Notes: generated by a model not told the origin, from the sequence alone. Shown: positions 33,546 to 48,600, counted from the first letter of the stretch. The stretch is 64,000 bases of DNA from Ustulina deusta (GCA_023159155.1 JAJNNX010000079.1:1-64000); one strand, 5' to 3'. Translations and numbers: made by a program.

Positions 33546-36114
33546 AAAAAACTAAAAAGCTGCAAATAAAGTAATTGCTATACTTAAAACATATTATGAC
33601 TTTACTAGGAGTAAAAACCTATAATAGTTCTTAAGTATTAAAATAATTAGAAATAAAAAAAAAGGCTTTTTTTAGCTTTTATAGGCTTTTTATATTAAAA
33701 AGATCGCTAAACTATAAAACATTATAGCTATAGCTTATATAACTACTTTAATAAAAGCTTAAAAGCTTTTTTTATATAAAGAGGTTTTTATATTTGCTAA
33801 TATTAAGTACTACTAGTAAAAAATAAAGTTAATTTTATATATTATAGTAATAATATATTTAAATATAGCGTTTAAAATTTCTAAGTTTATATAATTTAAC
33901 TATAATTTTTTTTTTAAATACTACTAAGCTGCTAATAAGCTTTTATTATATTTATTTCTTATGTAGTATTACGTACTATAATTTAGAAATAAAAATAACT
34001 TTGTAATAGTTAATAATATATTTTTTGTAAATAATACTTTTAACTAAAAAAGCTTTTAAGTTTATATTATAAAGCTTTTTAAAGAAATAATCTATTAGCA
34101 AACTAATAAACAAGATATAGTCATTATATTTATAACTAAAGTAAAGCTTTTAGCTTTAGCCTAAGTAGCTAAAAAAGTTATATTTATTAACTAGCTTATT
34201 AATAAACTTAGGGTAGTACTATAAAATTAGTAAATATAAATATAGTATAATAATCAGCAAACTATAAAGCTTATTATAAAAAAAGTAGCCCTATTATATA
34301 TTAAACTATAATATATTAATATTTATAACTACTAGCTATACTAAAAAGTTAAAAATAGAACTATTATAATAGAATATATATTTATTAATAATATAATCGC
34401 TAATAAACTTATAAAAGCTTTATTTATACTAAAATAAAAAACTTTTTTAAAATAGTTTAAATTATATAAGCTTTTTAAATATAGCTAAAAAGCTTAGTAA
34501 AACGTATTAGTTTTTTAAAAAAAAATTAAAAACTTATTATTTAGAAAAAAGTTTATAAAATAAAATATTTAAATATTATTTAAGCATAAATTATAAGCTT
34601 ACAATATATTAATAAAAAGATTATAAAATGTTTTTATATATTTAAAAGGCCCTAAAGCTAATAATATAAAAACTTAATTATTTTAGAAAGTATTAATCTT
34701 ATTATAAAGTAGCAAAAAGCTTACAAAAATTTTTTTTTTTTTTTCTTTTTTTAAATAATAAAAGAACAGTATAATATAAATTATAATCTATAAAGCTTAA
34801 ATAGTAGTATTACTAGCGCTTCTTATAAAAATATCTTAAAAATAATAAATATAAAGTTTAATATTAGTAAAGCTATTTATAATTAGTATTTATTACTAAT
34901 TATTAAAAAGTTTACTTATAAAAGTTTATATATATATTTAGAAATATATTACAAGTATTATAATTTATTACTAAGCGTTTTAATATAGTTGCTATCCAAG
35001 CAACTTTAAAAAGTATTATAAGTATACTATAAATATAATATTTTTTAAAAAATCTTTAAAAATATTAGTTATAAGTAGGAACTAGCTTGTTATAAAAGCA
35101 AAATATAGCTATAACTATAAAAAGCAATAGTAGCAGGCGTAGTACTTTAGTTATTAAAAGTTTAACTAAGCAGAACTAATAGTAGCATAGGTATAACTAG
35201 AATAACCTAGCTAAAAGCTAAATAATAGGTACTAGATAAAGCTAGCAAAAAACCAGCTATTTTAAAAGTAGTAGTAATAGTAGTAGGAGCTTGGCAGGAA
35301 AATATTAAAAAAGCAGTAGTAGTAATAGTAGTAATAAAAATATAACGTATTAAAAGCTCTATAATAAATAAAAAGCAAAGCAGAAAATATATAAAAATAT
35401 TATTACTATTTAATAATAATAATTTTAAATTAATAATAAGTTTATTAATTATTAACTTAAAAAGCGGTTATATATTATATTTATAAGTTCTAGCCTAGTT
35501 AAAAGTATTAGCTATTATAATTTAAGCAAAAAAAAAATAAAAGAAATATTATAATAATTTTTTTTATATATATTAGTAACCTTTTTACTAAATAATCTAA
35601 AGTTTTTTTAAAGCTTATAATAAAATTTTTTTTTTTTTTAATAATTAGTAATATATTAGCAAAAAATAATTTTATAATTAAAACTAAAAAAAAGATTAGT
35701 ATAGATTTTATTATAAAAAGGTAGGGTGTTTAATATTTTAGTTTTAAAAACTTACTATAAAAATTTTATAAAAGCTAAAAAAAAAAAAAAAAAAAAAAAA
35801 AAAGTTCTAGTAATACTAGGAGTAAACTTATATATATTGTACTTATAAGCGTATTTTTTTATAAATATTCTTGCTTATTAAGTTAATAGCGCATTTCTTT
35901 ATAAATATTTTTGTTTACTAAGCTTGCTATGCTATATTTTAAATAGTTGTATAGTAATATATATAATATTTAGAACTAGCTTATATAATTATTTGCTTGC
36001 TATACTAATTATTTATATATTATTTATCCTTTAATATTTATTTATAATTATTTTTATAGTTATAGTAATATATATATAAAAAGACTTATTAAAGTAATTC
36101 TTTTTAAAAGGATG

Positions 36115-36359
36115 TGTTAGATTTAGCCTATAATTAGTAGCTATAAACAGAACTAATTAAGTATAGATAGCAGGATTATTTGGTTATATAAGCGTTATAG
36201 CTTAACAATATAGCTTAGTAAGTGTGGCTAGGCCACACTTACTAGCAAGCTTATAGATAAATACCTCACAGAGGCAAAATAGGACCTATAAAAAACAATA
36301 ATAGAAAAGGCGATCTAAAACATATATATGCGGTACGCTCTATAACACTAAATCTGACA
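36115..36359 (+). repeat. Copia 3' LTR
   Basis: 245 bp. Here the outer end (right side, GCGGTACGCTCTATAACAC) is well preserved and the inner part is AT-shifted, the mirror image of the 5' LTR. Confidence 0.9.
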
Positions 36360-36364
36360 GTACA

Positions 36365-37372
36365 ATGGTACGTGCATAAAAGGGCACCGTGCGTAGCCCT
36401 TAGGCACCAGGTACCGACCCACCTAATTAAGGGCATAAATACCTCGCATCTCCGTCAGATACCCTAGTTAGTTTCCTTTTATAACTATACTTAATATAGA
36501 CCTTTAAATCAGACCTAATAATACTAAGTAACTAGTTCTATAAAAAGACTATATTAAAGCATAAATAGCTATTTGTATAGCTTTATAGTATTATTTTTAT
36601 TTTTATTATATTTAGTACTTTTTTTATACTTTTTATTATATTACAAAAACTCTAAGACTTTCAAAATAGTTAACGAAATACTAGAAGTACTAATAGCCCT
36701 CGTTAATAAAATTATTAGTATTCTATAAAGCAATACTATTAAGAATTTTTAAAAATAGATTAATATTTTTGTTATTAATATAGCTTATAGTATAGCAGAA
36801 CTAAAAAATAATATTAATAACTTAAAAAAAATAATTACTAATTTTATTAAAAAGCTAAATATATTTATAATAAGTAATATAACTAATTAATAAATCTATT
36901 TAATACTACTACTACTACTACTATAAAAAATATATAAAATAAACAAGTAATATATTAATAAGTTATATATATAGCAGCTAATATATATAACTAGTAATAA
37001 AAAACTTTAAAACAAATTATTAAACTTATATTAATATTAAGCATTATTAAAAGTATAAACTAAATAAAAATAATATATTTAGTATATATTTTTTAAAGCT
37101 ATATTAATAATTAATATAAGCAACTTAAACAAATATAAACCTAAAAATAAAGTTATAATTTTAGCAAATTTACAACTTATTATTACTAATTATATAATCT
37201 TTAATAAAATAAAAAATATATAAAACCAATTAATTTAAGTACTTGTCTTATATAAGTTATAAGTAATATATATTAGTACTAAATTAACCGAAAACTTCTA
37301 AACTATAGCTTAGTTTATTAAGCGTATTAAAAATACTACTTAGGTTAACTACTTAAAAATTATTATATAAGT
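36365..37372 (+). mobile_element. Ty3/Gypsy element, left piece (leader and Gag start)
   Basis: The first about 115 bp are base-balanced; then RIP-degraded sequence begins. From about 36,645 one frame reads as a Leu/Ile/Asn-rich, coiled-coil-like protein (EILEVLIALVNKIIS, then AELKNNINNLKKIITNF), fitting the N-terminal part of a retrotransposon Gag. It stops at the family A insertion (37,373). I join it to 58,154-60,925, where the Gag zinc knuckle and RT follow in the same orientation. The 5' LTR is not recognised. Confidence 0.5.
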
Positions 37373-37609
37373 TATCACAATTAGTTAAATAAAGCTTCTA
37401 TAGCTAGTTTATTAATATTATAGATAAAAACTCTAAACTAAAAAAAAAAAAAAAAAAAAAAAAAAGTCAGAGTTTATAAGGTAGGTAGATATAAACTTTA
37501 TATGTATAGTTATAGAGTTATAGGTTAGCCCGTACATAGATTTCCTATCTTATTACTATATAGGTTTAAAATTTTTATAAGTTTTGCTAAAACTATACTA
37601 ATTATTATA
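37373..37609 (+). repeat. Family A 5' LTR (full-length element)
   Basis: 237 bp, starting TATCACAATTAGTT (RIP form of TGTCACAATCAGTC), with a 25-nt A-tract near 37,441-37,465 and ending ACTAATTATTATA. Confidence 0.75.
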
Positions 37610-40600
37610 TTATTTTTTTTAAAACTAAAAGTTTAAATATAGTTTTAATTTAAAATTACTAATAATATTAAATTTATATAGCTTTTTTATATTATATTGC
37701 TTTATTATTATTTTTATAATTGTTTGTAAATTTATTAATTATTATTATATATATTTATTTTTATAATTTTACTAAAAATTTAAAAGTTTTTTTATAAGTT
37801 TTATAAAATTAATCAAGCTTAATTAATATATTTTTAAAATTTTAAGCTATATACTAGATATTATTAGAATTGTAATTTTTTTAAGCAACTTAATATTATA
37901 ACTTTTTGCTTTTTTTATATATTTTTAATTGTTTGATTTGTTTAACTTTAAATTTTGCTTTATTATTAATATTTTTAGCTAAAAGTAATAATTAGATTTA
38001 TTAAACTAAAAAGTTATTGTTTGTTTTTTATAATTAATTAGTATAAAATAGGTTTTTTATTTTATAAAAATTAAATAAATTAAAAATATAGCTAAATTTT
38101 TGTTTTTTTAAAATTTTAAAAAGTCTAACTAACTAAAAATCTAATCTAATAGTTAGTACTTATATTATAAAGCTTTTTTTTTTAAAAAAAACTTTATTTT
38201 TTATTTTAAAATCTATTAAGTATTTTTTTTTATTAGCTTGCAGCTTATATTGTTTTTATATAAAAATTGCTATATTATATATTATTTTTTAAATATTTTA
38301 AGTTTAACAAACTAATTTAAATATTTATTATTTAGTATTAAAATTTATAATAGTTTTGTTAATATTTATTATTAAAAAGTTTTATATTTTAATTTTTATT
38401 ATTATTTTTAATAGTGATATATTAATTAATAAATACTATAAAAAATTATATATAAAATCTAAAATAAAAAAATAAATGTTTTAATTGTTCTAGTATTTAT
38501 TAATATAAAAACAAAATTATTAGTCTAGTTCTTAATTAATTAATTTTATTATTTTTTAAGTTTAAAAGTAGTAAATATTACTAAAGTAGTATTTAGTACT
38601 TATAAAACTATTAATTATTATTATAAATTTAAAAATAAATAGTCCTATATTATTTAATATTTATATATCTAATATATTAAAAAATCTATATAAATTTTTA
38701 TAGTATTATATAACTAATAATTTTATAATATTTGTTTTTTTGCTAAGTAAAGTTATAATTAGATAGCTAAACTTGTTTATAAATATTTATATATAATTAT
38801 AACCCTATTAGTTAGGTAGTATATTTTTGCTATTTATTACTACGTATTGCTATACTATAGCTAATATAAATAATAAATAAAAAAAACTAGGAGTTTTATT
38901 TTATAATATTTTATTTTTTTTATAGTTATAATAATTATATATATATTATTTATAATTATATTTTAAATAAAACTAATAGTATTTTTATTTTAATATTTTA
39001 ATTGTTTTATATTAATTTTAGTATATAATAATTAAAAATATATAAGTTTTTTAAATTAAAGCTATATAAAAAAAAATAATTCTATTTAGAATAACCTTAA
39101 ATATATATAGTTTTTTATTTTTATTTTTTAAATTTTATAGCTAGTTTTTTTGTTTAATTAGGTTTATTAAGTTAGTTTTTTAGAAAATATTAAATAATAG
39201 GTTTATAGTTAATATAAAATCTAATATTTTATTAGGTAGGATTAATATTATTATTTTTTTTTTAGTTTTTTTAGTTTTAACTATAAAAAACTTAGCTATT
39301 TTTTTTAATAAAGTATTAGCTATTATATTTTTTTATTTTAGTTAATATTAGAAAATAATATTAAAGTTTAATAAAAAGTTAGTTTAATATATTTATTATA
39401 TTAATAAAATCTATTTATTTAAAAAATATAATAAAGCTTAATAATTAGTTATTATAAAAAACTTAGTTTTAAAGAGCTCTAGGTAGTAATATTTTAAAGT
39501 TTATATTATTACTAAAAGTTTATAGTTTTAAATTAGATAAGCTTGCTTAATTAGTATTATTATTTTAAAAAAATATTTTATAAGTTTTTAAGTTATATTT
39601 TTTATTGCTATTAAATAATTTTTTTTATTATATTATATAAAGTATTTATTTTTATTTATATTAGTTAGCTAGGCTTAAAAAAAACTAAAACAAAAATTTT
39701 ATATATTAATAGTTTTATATATTTAAAAACTTATTTTTATTTTAGTCCTATTATAAATAGCTTATTTTTTTTTAATAGTTAATTTAAAAAAGTAGTAATT
39801 TTACTAGTATAATAAGTAAATATATAAATATAATTATAAAGTTTTAAAAATAACTAGATTAATTTAGTACTTTTAAAATTATTAAAGTTTTAATTTAAAA
39901 TTGTTTAAATTTTTATAAAATTAATTTTAATTTTAATTTTAGTTTTTATAATTATTTTTAAGTAATTAATAATAAATATATTAAAATAAAACTTTTTAAT
40001 ATTTTTTTTAATATTTAGCTTAATATAAGTAATAAATTATTTTTTAATAATAAGTTTAGCATTATTTTTTAGTTTTAAAATAAATTAAAACATTATTTAT
40101 ATAAATATTTATAAATTTATTTAAAAGTTTTTAAATTTATATATTAATAAAAGCTTGTTATTAAATAGGTTTTATTTTTAAACTAAATAATAAAACTTTT
40201 TATTAAAACATTTTTTTATAAGTTTAAAAAAAAATAAAATAATATAATTTTATAATTAATAATAATTAATAAAAAATTTTAATAATATTTAATTTTATAA
40301 AATAAATAATATTATAATAATTAAATATAGTATTATTAATATTTAAAATTAATATAATTTAGTTTTTTAAATATATATATTTTTTATTAATAATTAATTA
40401 TAAATTTATATTTAATTAACTTAAGTTTAAATATAAATAAAATAAAAATAGTATTTAAATTTATATTTTATTTAATAAAATTTATAACTAATAGTTTATT
40501 TATAAACTTTTTTTTAAATAAAATAAATTATATAAATATTTAATATTAATAAAGTTTAAAAATATATTTTTTATTATTAAGTTTTAGTATTATATTAAAT

Positions 40601-41846
40601 TCTAATTATAATAATAATAAAGTTTTAGATTTTTTTTTTAAAAAAAATCTTTTTAAATATAATAATTAAAAAAGTAAAAAGTTTTATATTAACTTTATAT
40701 ACTTAAAATTTTTTTTTTTTAAAAATAAAATTAATTTATTATTAAAAATCTTTTATAGTACTACTTAATTAATTAAAGTTTATTTCTTTTATAAAATATT
40801 AATTACATTTAAATTTTTTTTAAATAGCTTAGTATAATTATTTTTAATTATTATAAACTTAATTATAATAAGTTTTTTTAAAGTTTTTTTAACTAATTAT
40901 TTTTATTTATTTTAGTAAAAATAATTTTAAAAATTTTATATAATTTTTTTAATAATAATTTAGTTTTTTTTTTTTTTTTAAATTATTATATAAACTTTTT
41001 TTGTTTTAAGTTTAAAAATCTTAAATTTTTTTAGTTTTTTTTTAGTTTTAGTTATTTTTAAACTAATTATTTTATTTTTAAAAAATTATTTTAATATTTA
41101 ATAATATTTTTTTAATGCTTAATTATATTAATTAGTATTTTTTTATATTTTTAGGTTTATATTTTATTATTTATAGCTAAAAAGTTTAACTATAATTATT
41201 AATAAAAATTAAACTAATAAAAATAAATTATTTAGCTAAATTAATTATTATTTTTAAATTTTTATTAAAATATTTTATTTTATTAATTATTTAATACTAA
41301 TAATAATATTATAACTAAAATTAATAACTTAAAATATTTAGTTCTTAAATTATTAATTATTAATTTTTATAATATATATTAAATATTTATAAATTTTATT
41401 AACTATTTTGTTTTAATAGTTATAAAACTTTTAAAGTTTAATTAAACAAACTATTTTTATTTTTAATTATTATTTAATTTATTATATAAATTTATAACTA
41501 ATTATTAAAAAAATATAAGTTTTAATATTATATAAAACTAAAGTTTTTATTTTAATACTATTAATTTATAATTAAATAAATATTTTCAAAATAATTTATT
41601 TATTTTAGCTATATATTTTAACTAAAATAAATAAAAAAACTAATAAAAAAACTTTTATTAGTTCTATTTATTTTTTAAATTAAATAAACTACTAAAGTTA
41701 TTTTTATTATAGCTTTTTTTTGCTAGTTAAATATTTAAAACTTTAAGCTTTTAATTAAAGTAGTTAATTAATATATGCTTTTTTTTATTACAAATAAAGC
41801 AGGTCTTATTATTTTAATAAGCTTTTTTTTTTTTTTATAATTAATG

Positions 41847-42096
41847 TGTTGGGTGGCTAAGGGGTACAATATTATACGTAACAAAAAGGTAAGATAAATA
41901 ACTATATATATCGATTTATCTTTCTAATTATCCGTATAAAAATAATACTTTTATACAAAGGATTCTTATATAGTAAAAGAATTCTGTATATATATACCGC
42001 CTATATAATTGGACCAATAACCAATTGTTAGTATTGTATAAATAGTCTTATATGTAGTTAGCAGTAGCTTTATGCGCAGTTAATACTATTATAACA
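41847..42096. repeat. Element B left LTR
   Basis: 250 bp. The outer end keeps GTTGGGTGGCTAAGGGG where the right LTR has A in place of most G; the inner end shows the opposite pattern. Confidence 0.85.
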
Positions 42097-42275
42097 CTAG
42101 CTTTTTTTTTTTTTGACTGCAGCGCACTTCCGTACAACTGCCAAAAAAAATAAAAAATTTTAAACGTAAAAAAAATATAGACTATAGCGTACAGCCAATC
42201 CGTAACTAATAGAATTATTTAATAATATATTAAATTACTGTTTTTTTAAAAAGCTTTTTATAGTTTGCCTATTAT

Positions 42276-42360
42276 ATATAACTGCTTTTTATATATAACT
42301 ACTTTCTATACATAACTACCTTTTATACATGACTGCTTTCCGTACATAACTGCTTTCCGT
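42276..42360. repeat. 17-bp tandem repeat, five units
   Basis: Five consecutive 17-bp units of the form ACATAACTGCTTTCCGT. The left units (ATATAACTGCTTTTTAT) are AT-shifted and the right units are not, so RIP-type change falls off across the array. It lies just inside element B. Confidence 0.85.
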
Positions 42361-42583
42361 ATGCTATTTAGAAGTGCTTAAGATTAGATAAGGCGTAATA
42401 TTTGTAGCTATTATATATAAAACAGGCCGCTTTTGTACTGCTTTTTCTTTTTTTTTCTTTTTTTTTTTCTTTAGGCGCACATACACACATACATATATAT
42501 ACACACACATATATATATATTATACGTATACTTTAGCTATTATTCTAAGGTTATATTAACCTAAAAATAATAATTATTATATA

Positions 42584-42680
42584 ATAATAATAGTAATAAT
42601 AATAATAGTAGTAATAGTAGTAGCATTAATAATAATAGTAGTACTACTACTACTATTATTACTACTACTATTACTATTAT
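42584..42680. repeat. Trinucleotide repeat forming an inverted repeat
   Basis: About 95 bp of (TAA)n/(TAG)n turning into (TAC)n/(TAT)n around TAGTAGTACTACTACTA. The left and right halves are nearly complementary, so single strands could form a long imperfect hairpin. Confidence 0.7.
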
Positions 42681-45600
42681 ATATAAGGCTTTTTTATTGT
42701 TTTAAGTATTGTACTAATAGCAATCTAAGTAGTACTATTAGCAGTAGTAATAATAGTAGCATGTCTACTACTGCTCCCGCCCGCCTGCGTCTAGCGCTGC
42801 CCGCCCTAAATAGCGTTTTATAGTTTTAAAATTTTGTCCGTACAAAAAACAATAGCTATATAGAAATATATAGCCTTCCTATAGAAAATTAGGCCTACTA
42901 AGCTCTTATACAAACTTTTTATATAAATATATATATATTTTTATTTTTTATTTTTATATAAATAATTTTTAGTATATTTAATAGCTAATATATTTTATTA
43001 TATAATAAAATAAAAAAAGCACTATTACTATTCCTTTATTTATTAATATTATATTTTAAATATTATTATTAAATATTTTTATAAATGTTTAAGCTAAATT
43101 TATTTATTAAAAAAGCTATTTTTAGGCTATTTTAATCCAAAGTTAAGAAGTAGTATCTCTGTTTTATATAAATAGTCTATATAGTAGCTGCTACTACTAT
43201 ATTAAAACATTATTTTTAGTATATTATTAGGTCCCTAGTTTCTAAAAAGGTATATATAGCGCTTGCGTTTAGCATTTATATAAAGCGCAATGTTTTAACT
43301 GCGGTTAAAAAAAAAAAAAAAAGTTTTATTTAAAGGGGGGGAAAAAAGTAGTTATATATTAGTTTTTCAGAATATAAATAAATTTTTGTTATTTTTTTTA
43401 TATTTTTTTATTTTTTTTAATACTTATACGTAATATTTGCTTTTTTATATATAGCTTAATTATTAGCTATTTTTTATTATATAAATATATTTTTTATAAT
43501 TTTTTAATAAATGTTTTAATTTATATAAACAGCTTATTAATAAAAACTAAAATTTTTAATATTTAGTTTGGGGTATGCTTAATAAATATATTTATTAGAT
43601 TATTTTTACTATTAATCTATTATATTTTAAAAATTCTTTTTTTTTTATATAATTTCTAAAAAAATATAATATTAATTATTAGTTTTTTTTTTTATATTAT
43701 TTCTAGTTTAACTAAACAATTATATAATAATTTCAAATTTAAATATAAAATAATAAGTATTAAAAATAGGTTAAATATTTTTATAACTTTTTAAAAAATT
43801 ATATAAAAAGCAATAATATTATTAAAACTGCTTACTATACTATATAATTTACTAGCTAAAATATTTTATATAACTTATTTATATTTGCTTAAATTCTAGT
43901 ATATAATATTTTTTTTAATTTTAAAATCTAGGTTTATTATATTTTTTATATAAATTTTAACTACTAATATAATAATAAAACTAAACTAAAAAGTTATATT
44001 TATATTATTTATAAACAAGCTATTTATAAAAATAAATAGCTTTATATAATAAAAATAAAATAAAATAAATATAAATTTTTAAGTTAAGTTATTTTTCTGC
44101 TATTTAATCTATTTATTTAATACTTTAATATTATATAATTATAGTTCGGTTATTTAAGCTATAATAATAAGGTTATATATAATTTTTAGTTAATATATAT
44201 TATTAATATATATTTTTTAAGCTTATTAAAAAATATAAATTTAAATAAACCTTTTTATATAAAGGTTAATTTTAGCTAAATCTTTAGTTTAGCTTTTTTA
44301 GATTATTATAATATTATATTTATATAAAAAAATCTTTTTACTATTAAACTTAATTAAATAATTAAAAAATTAAGTTTTTTTTAGTTTTATATAAAGTTTT
44401 GCTTACTAAAATTCTTTTTTTTTGCATACTAAAAAGTTTAGAATTACAAAGCTTAAAATATTATTTATTTATATTTTAGTTATTCTAAAAGTATCTAGGC
44501 TATTATATATAAATAATAAATATAAGTTATATATAAATACTTATATTTTAAGTTTTTTTTAGTAGTATTAATAATAAGTTTTAAACTAGTATAGCTTAAA
44601 TTTAGCTAAGCTATATAAAAATTATATAATCTATAAAATAATTCCTAAAAAATATTTATTTTTTAGTTCTAAAAATAAATAAATATAAATATTATATAAT
44701 AGTTTATTTTCTAACTAGATATAAACTTAAATAATATCTTTAAGCTTATATAATATTCCAAAGTTATATATAAAAATAAGTCTAAGAGCTAAAATTAGCC
44801 GTTAGTTTATTTATTAGATTATTAGTAATTAAGTTAGAACTATGCTTTTTTTAGTATTATTATACCTTTATATAACTAGTTTTAACTTTTTATATAGCTT
44901 AGTATTTTTTTTTTTTACTTTTTATATAAAACAAGATTTAAAAATATACTTTTTTTTATATATATCTAAATTATATATAATAAACCTAAAAATATTTTAT
45001 ATAATAAATTTATTAATTTTTATTATATTTAATTTTTTAAATAGTTTTTTAAAAGTTATAATAATCCTATTTATATAAAGCTTGGTTGCTAGCTTAAAAG
45101 CTTAATATTTTTTTATAGTTAAAAAAGTCTATAGTGTTTAAGCGTTATATAACAAATATATAGCAGGTTTTTTTTTTAGCTAGCTATGTTTTTTTTATAT
45201 TACTATTAGCTATACTAGTTATATACTATCATTTTTTATATTTTTAGTCTAAGCATTTTTTATATAGTAGTATAGTTTAACTTATATATAACAAAAATAT
45301 ATTAGTTTGTTTATTAAAGCAATAATTATGTTTGATTTTTTAATTGTTTTAATTTTTGTTATAAATAGGAAGTTTATAAGGTTAGGTATAATATATGGAA
45401 AGATAAGTTGTATATTTAGTAAGGTTGGCTTATAAGACTAAAGCTTATAAAAGGAAGATTTTTTATTAAAGTAGGTGTAAATATAGTATATATATATAGT
45501 AAGTGTGCATTGGTCCTAGTATGCTAAGCATAACAATTATTCTCTTTTTTTTAGTTAGGTTGTTTTTAACCTAATATATATAAATATATAAAATATAAAA

Positions 45601-48600
45601 TATATAGTATAAGTAGGTAGTATATATATATATAAATAGGGGGTGATTTAAGTATGGGGTTTGTGTAAAATTAAGGTAATATATATATAATTAGTGCAGT
45701 ATAATTAATTAAGTGTTTATAAGTATAAGTATATAAGTACTTATATTATATTAGTAATATGTAGTATTGTTATTATTATTATTAATATAAGTATTTTAGT
45801 ATTTATATAATATTGTTAATTAGGAGTTTTGGTATATATATAGTGTGGTATGTGTGTGTGTGTTATATATTTAAGTATATAGTAAATTTTAATACTAGTG
45901 ATTTAAGCGTGGGCTACGTATGAATTACTTATAAAATTAATCTGGTTTTATATAAATATTTTAGCTTAGTTTTTTTTTTTTTTTTTAGCTGCTGCTATTA
46001 TTATTATCTATTAGTTTTAGCTACTTATATATATTGCTGCTATTATCTCTCCTTTTTTTTATTTCATTTTTATACTTTTTTTTTTTTTTTTATGCTTATA
46101 TTACTATATTTAATACTATTTTTAACCCTTTTTATATCTTTTTTAATAAAAAGCTTTTATAGAACTACTATAACTATTGCCTTTAATGCTTTGCTTGCTA
46201 AAAAGTTATAAATAGTTGTAATTATTATAACTATAAGCGATATATACGTAAGTAAGCTATTAAAGCTAAAAACAAAGCTTATAGGTATAAATTTATTAAA
46301 TCTCTGGTCCGTAGTACATATGTATACTAATGCTATTTTAGTAATACTTATAACAGGGCTCAGCCCAATTTTAGCTAGCTTATTTAAGTTATTTATATTA
46401 TAAAAAAAGCTAGAGCGTTTTTTTGTAATAAGTGCTAAAAAGGGCACAAAACGTGTAACCCTATAAATAGATTTATATTTGTTTTATATTAATATTAGTG
46501 CTAATTTAGATTTTTTATTTAATTAGGTTCTAGGTTTAATATTTTTTAATATAGTTTATATTAATAAATTATTAAACTAGTCTTATTAGTTTTTTAATTT
46601 TAAAATAAATATAAATAGTAATAAAATTATTAATAAAATAAGTTTAGTTATTTAGTAAATTTTTATAAAGCTTTATTAATAGTTAGCTAATATTTAATTT
46701 TATTTATTAAAAATATTTTGTTATTTTTTGGCAACCTATTATATATAGTTTGGTTTTATTAGCAAACTTAGCAATACTAAAGTAAGTAGTTCTTTTATTG
46801 TTTTATTAGGTTTTTATAGGTTGTTTATATATTTTAAAACATTTGTACTATATATTTTTAATTAATAATATAATAAAAAAACGTTTTGCTTTAAGTAGTT
46901 GTATACTTTTTTTTTAATGCTATAAATATTTTTGTTTAATCTTATTTTATATTATTATTTAATATAAATAAATAAATAATTAATATAAAGCATATTTTTG
47001 TATAATTATTATATATTTTTAATTTAAAGATTATAGTTATATATTATAAATGTTAGTTATTTATTGTTTTATAATAAAATTAGAAAAAATAGTTATAGGT
47101 GCTTATAATTAAGCAACCTAAGTTATTATTATAACTATTATAGTAAACTTAAATATTTATTATTTTAATAAGATTTGATTTTAGGAATAGTTTGTATATG
47201 GCTTAATAGTAGGGCATAGATTAAGTATTTAAAATAATTAGTTTGATTCTAATTATATAAGTTTTTTATAACTTTGTTTTTGTTAATTTGCTAGAGTTTT
47301 AAGCCGATATAATTATTAAATTAATTAAGTTTTTAAGTAATAAGGCTAAATATTTTTAAATAAAAATAAAAATAATTAAATTTTTTTTTTATTGTTTTAG
47401 ATATAAATTATTAAGTTAGAAGTTCTTTTTTTTATAACTTTGCTATTATTTAAAAGCTTATATTGTTTTAAGTACTATAATATTAATAGTTAATACTTAT
47501 TAGTTATATTTAGTTAGTTAGTTTTTTTATTTATTTAAATTATTTATAAGGTTTAGTATAAGTAAGTTATATATAATATTAGTTTTTTAAAGCTTAAATA
47601 GTTAAATAAAAAAAATATTATAAAAATAAATATATTATGCTAGAAATATAAAGCAATATGTTTATAATCTAATATAGCTAAAGATCTAAAATAAGCTAAT
47701 AAACTTAAATATAAATTTAAAATATTTAAAATTTAAATTTTTTATAAATAATACTACTATATTTTTGATTTTATAAGTTATAAGTTTATATTTAATATTA
47801 TAATATTTTTAATACTTTTTAACTATAATTTATTACTAATTTTTTAAATTATTTTTAATAATTTATAATTTTTATAATTATTTTTATATTATTAGTACCC
47901 CTTTTAAAATAAAGTTATCTTTAATAAATACTTTAAACTTTAATATATAACTATATAAAGCTTTAAAAAATAACTTGCTAGTTATATTATTAATAGTTAA
48001 ATTAATTGCAAAATATGCTTAAAGGAATAGTTATAACTAATTAGTTTGTTTATTATTAATAAAGCATTTAAAGTAGTTTTTAATTGTTTGATTTATATGT
48101 TTTGTTTGCTTGTTAGTTTTAAAATAAAATATAACTAAATATTTTTTTTTAATTTTAAAATAATAATATAGGTCTAATTAAAAATAACTAGTAAAAAAAA
48201 AGCTATAGTCTAACATAATACTTATAAAACTTTTATAAATATATTTAATTTTTTAATAAAATAAAATAGCAAGCTATATTAAAGTTATTTTAGTATTAAT
48301 AAAAAATAAATATATTAATTTAATAAATCTATTAATCATTACTAAAATATAATTAATTTAGTAGTTTTTATAAAAAATTAAAAATAGTTTAACTATAAAG
48401 TTTATAAATAATTTTTATATAAGAGCTAAAAATATAAATAAAGCATTAAGTTTGCTATATTTTTAGTAATATTTTGTTTTTAATCTAAAACATATTATAT
48501 AACTATTTATATAGTTATTAATATTTGCTTTTATTTTTAGTTAGAAAAATTTGTATTATAGTAGTTTAAGCGTGCGTTTTTATTTAAAGTGCTTTATTAA

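Larger units (their letters stand above)
29059..36359 (+). mobile_element. RIP-degraded Ty1/Copia LTR retrotransposon
   Basis: 7,301-bp element bounded by 245-bp LTRs (29,059-29,303 and 36,115-36,359) and the perfect 5-bp duplication GTACA (29,054-29,058; 36,360-36,364). The LTRs begin TGTTGGATTT or TGTTAGATTT and end AAATCTGACA or AAATCTAATA, complementary termini. A purine-rich AAAAGGATG precedes the 3' LTR. A Copia RT relic is readable on the plus strand at about 33,240-33,545, which sets the orientation. All frames are closed by many TAA/TAG codons, so it is dead. It inserted about 600 bp beyond the last island gene. Confidence 0.88.

Noticed and set aside
44842..45078. 78-codon hydrophobic open frame in AT-rich DNA (plus strand)
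   Set aside because: Composed almost only of F, I, L, Y, K and N codons as expected from AT-rich sequence; it lies inside retrotransposon B and has no recognisable motif.
46157..46447. 96-codon open frame on the minus strand
   Set aside because: It lies inside Gypsy element D near its LTR, in the element's own orientation; at best a relic of element coding sequence, with no motif I can identify.
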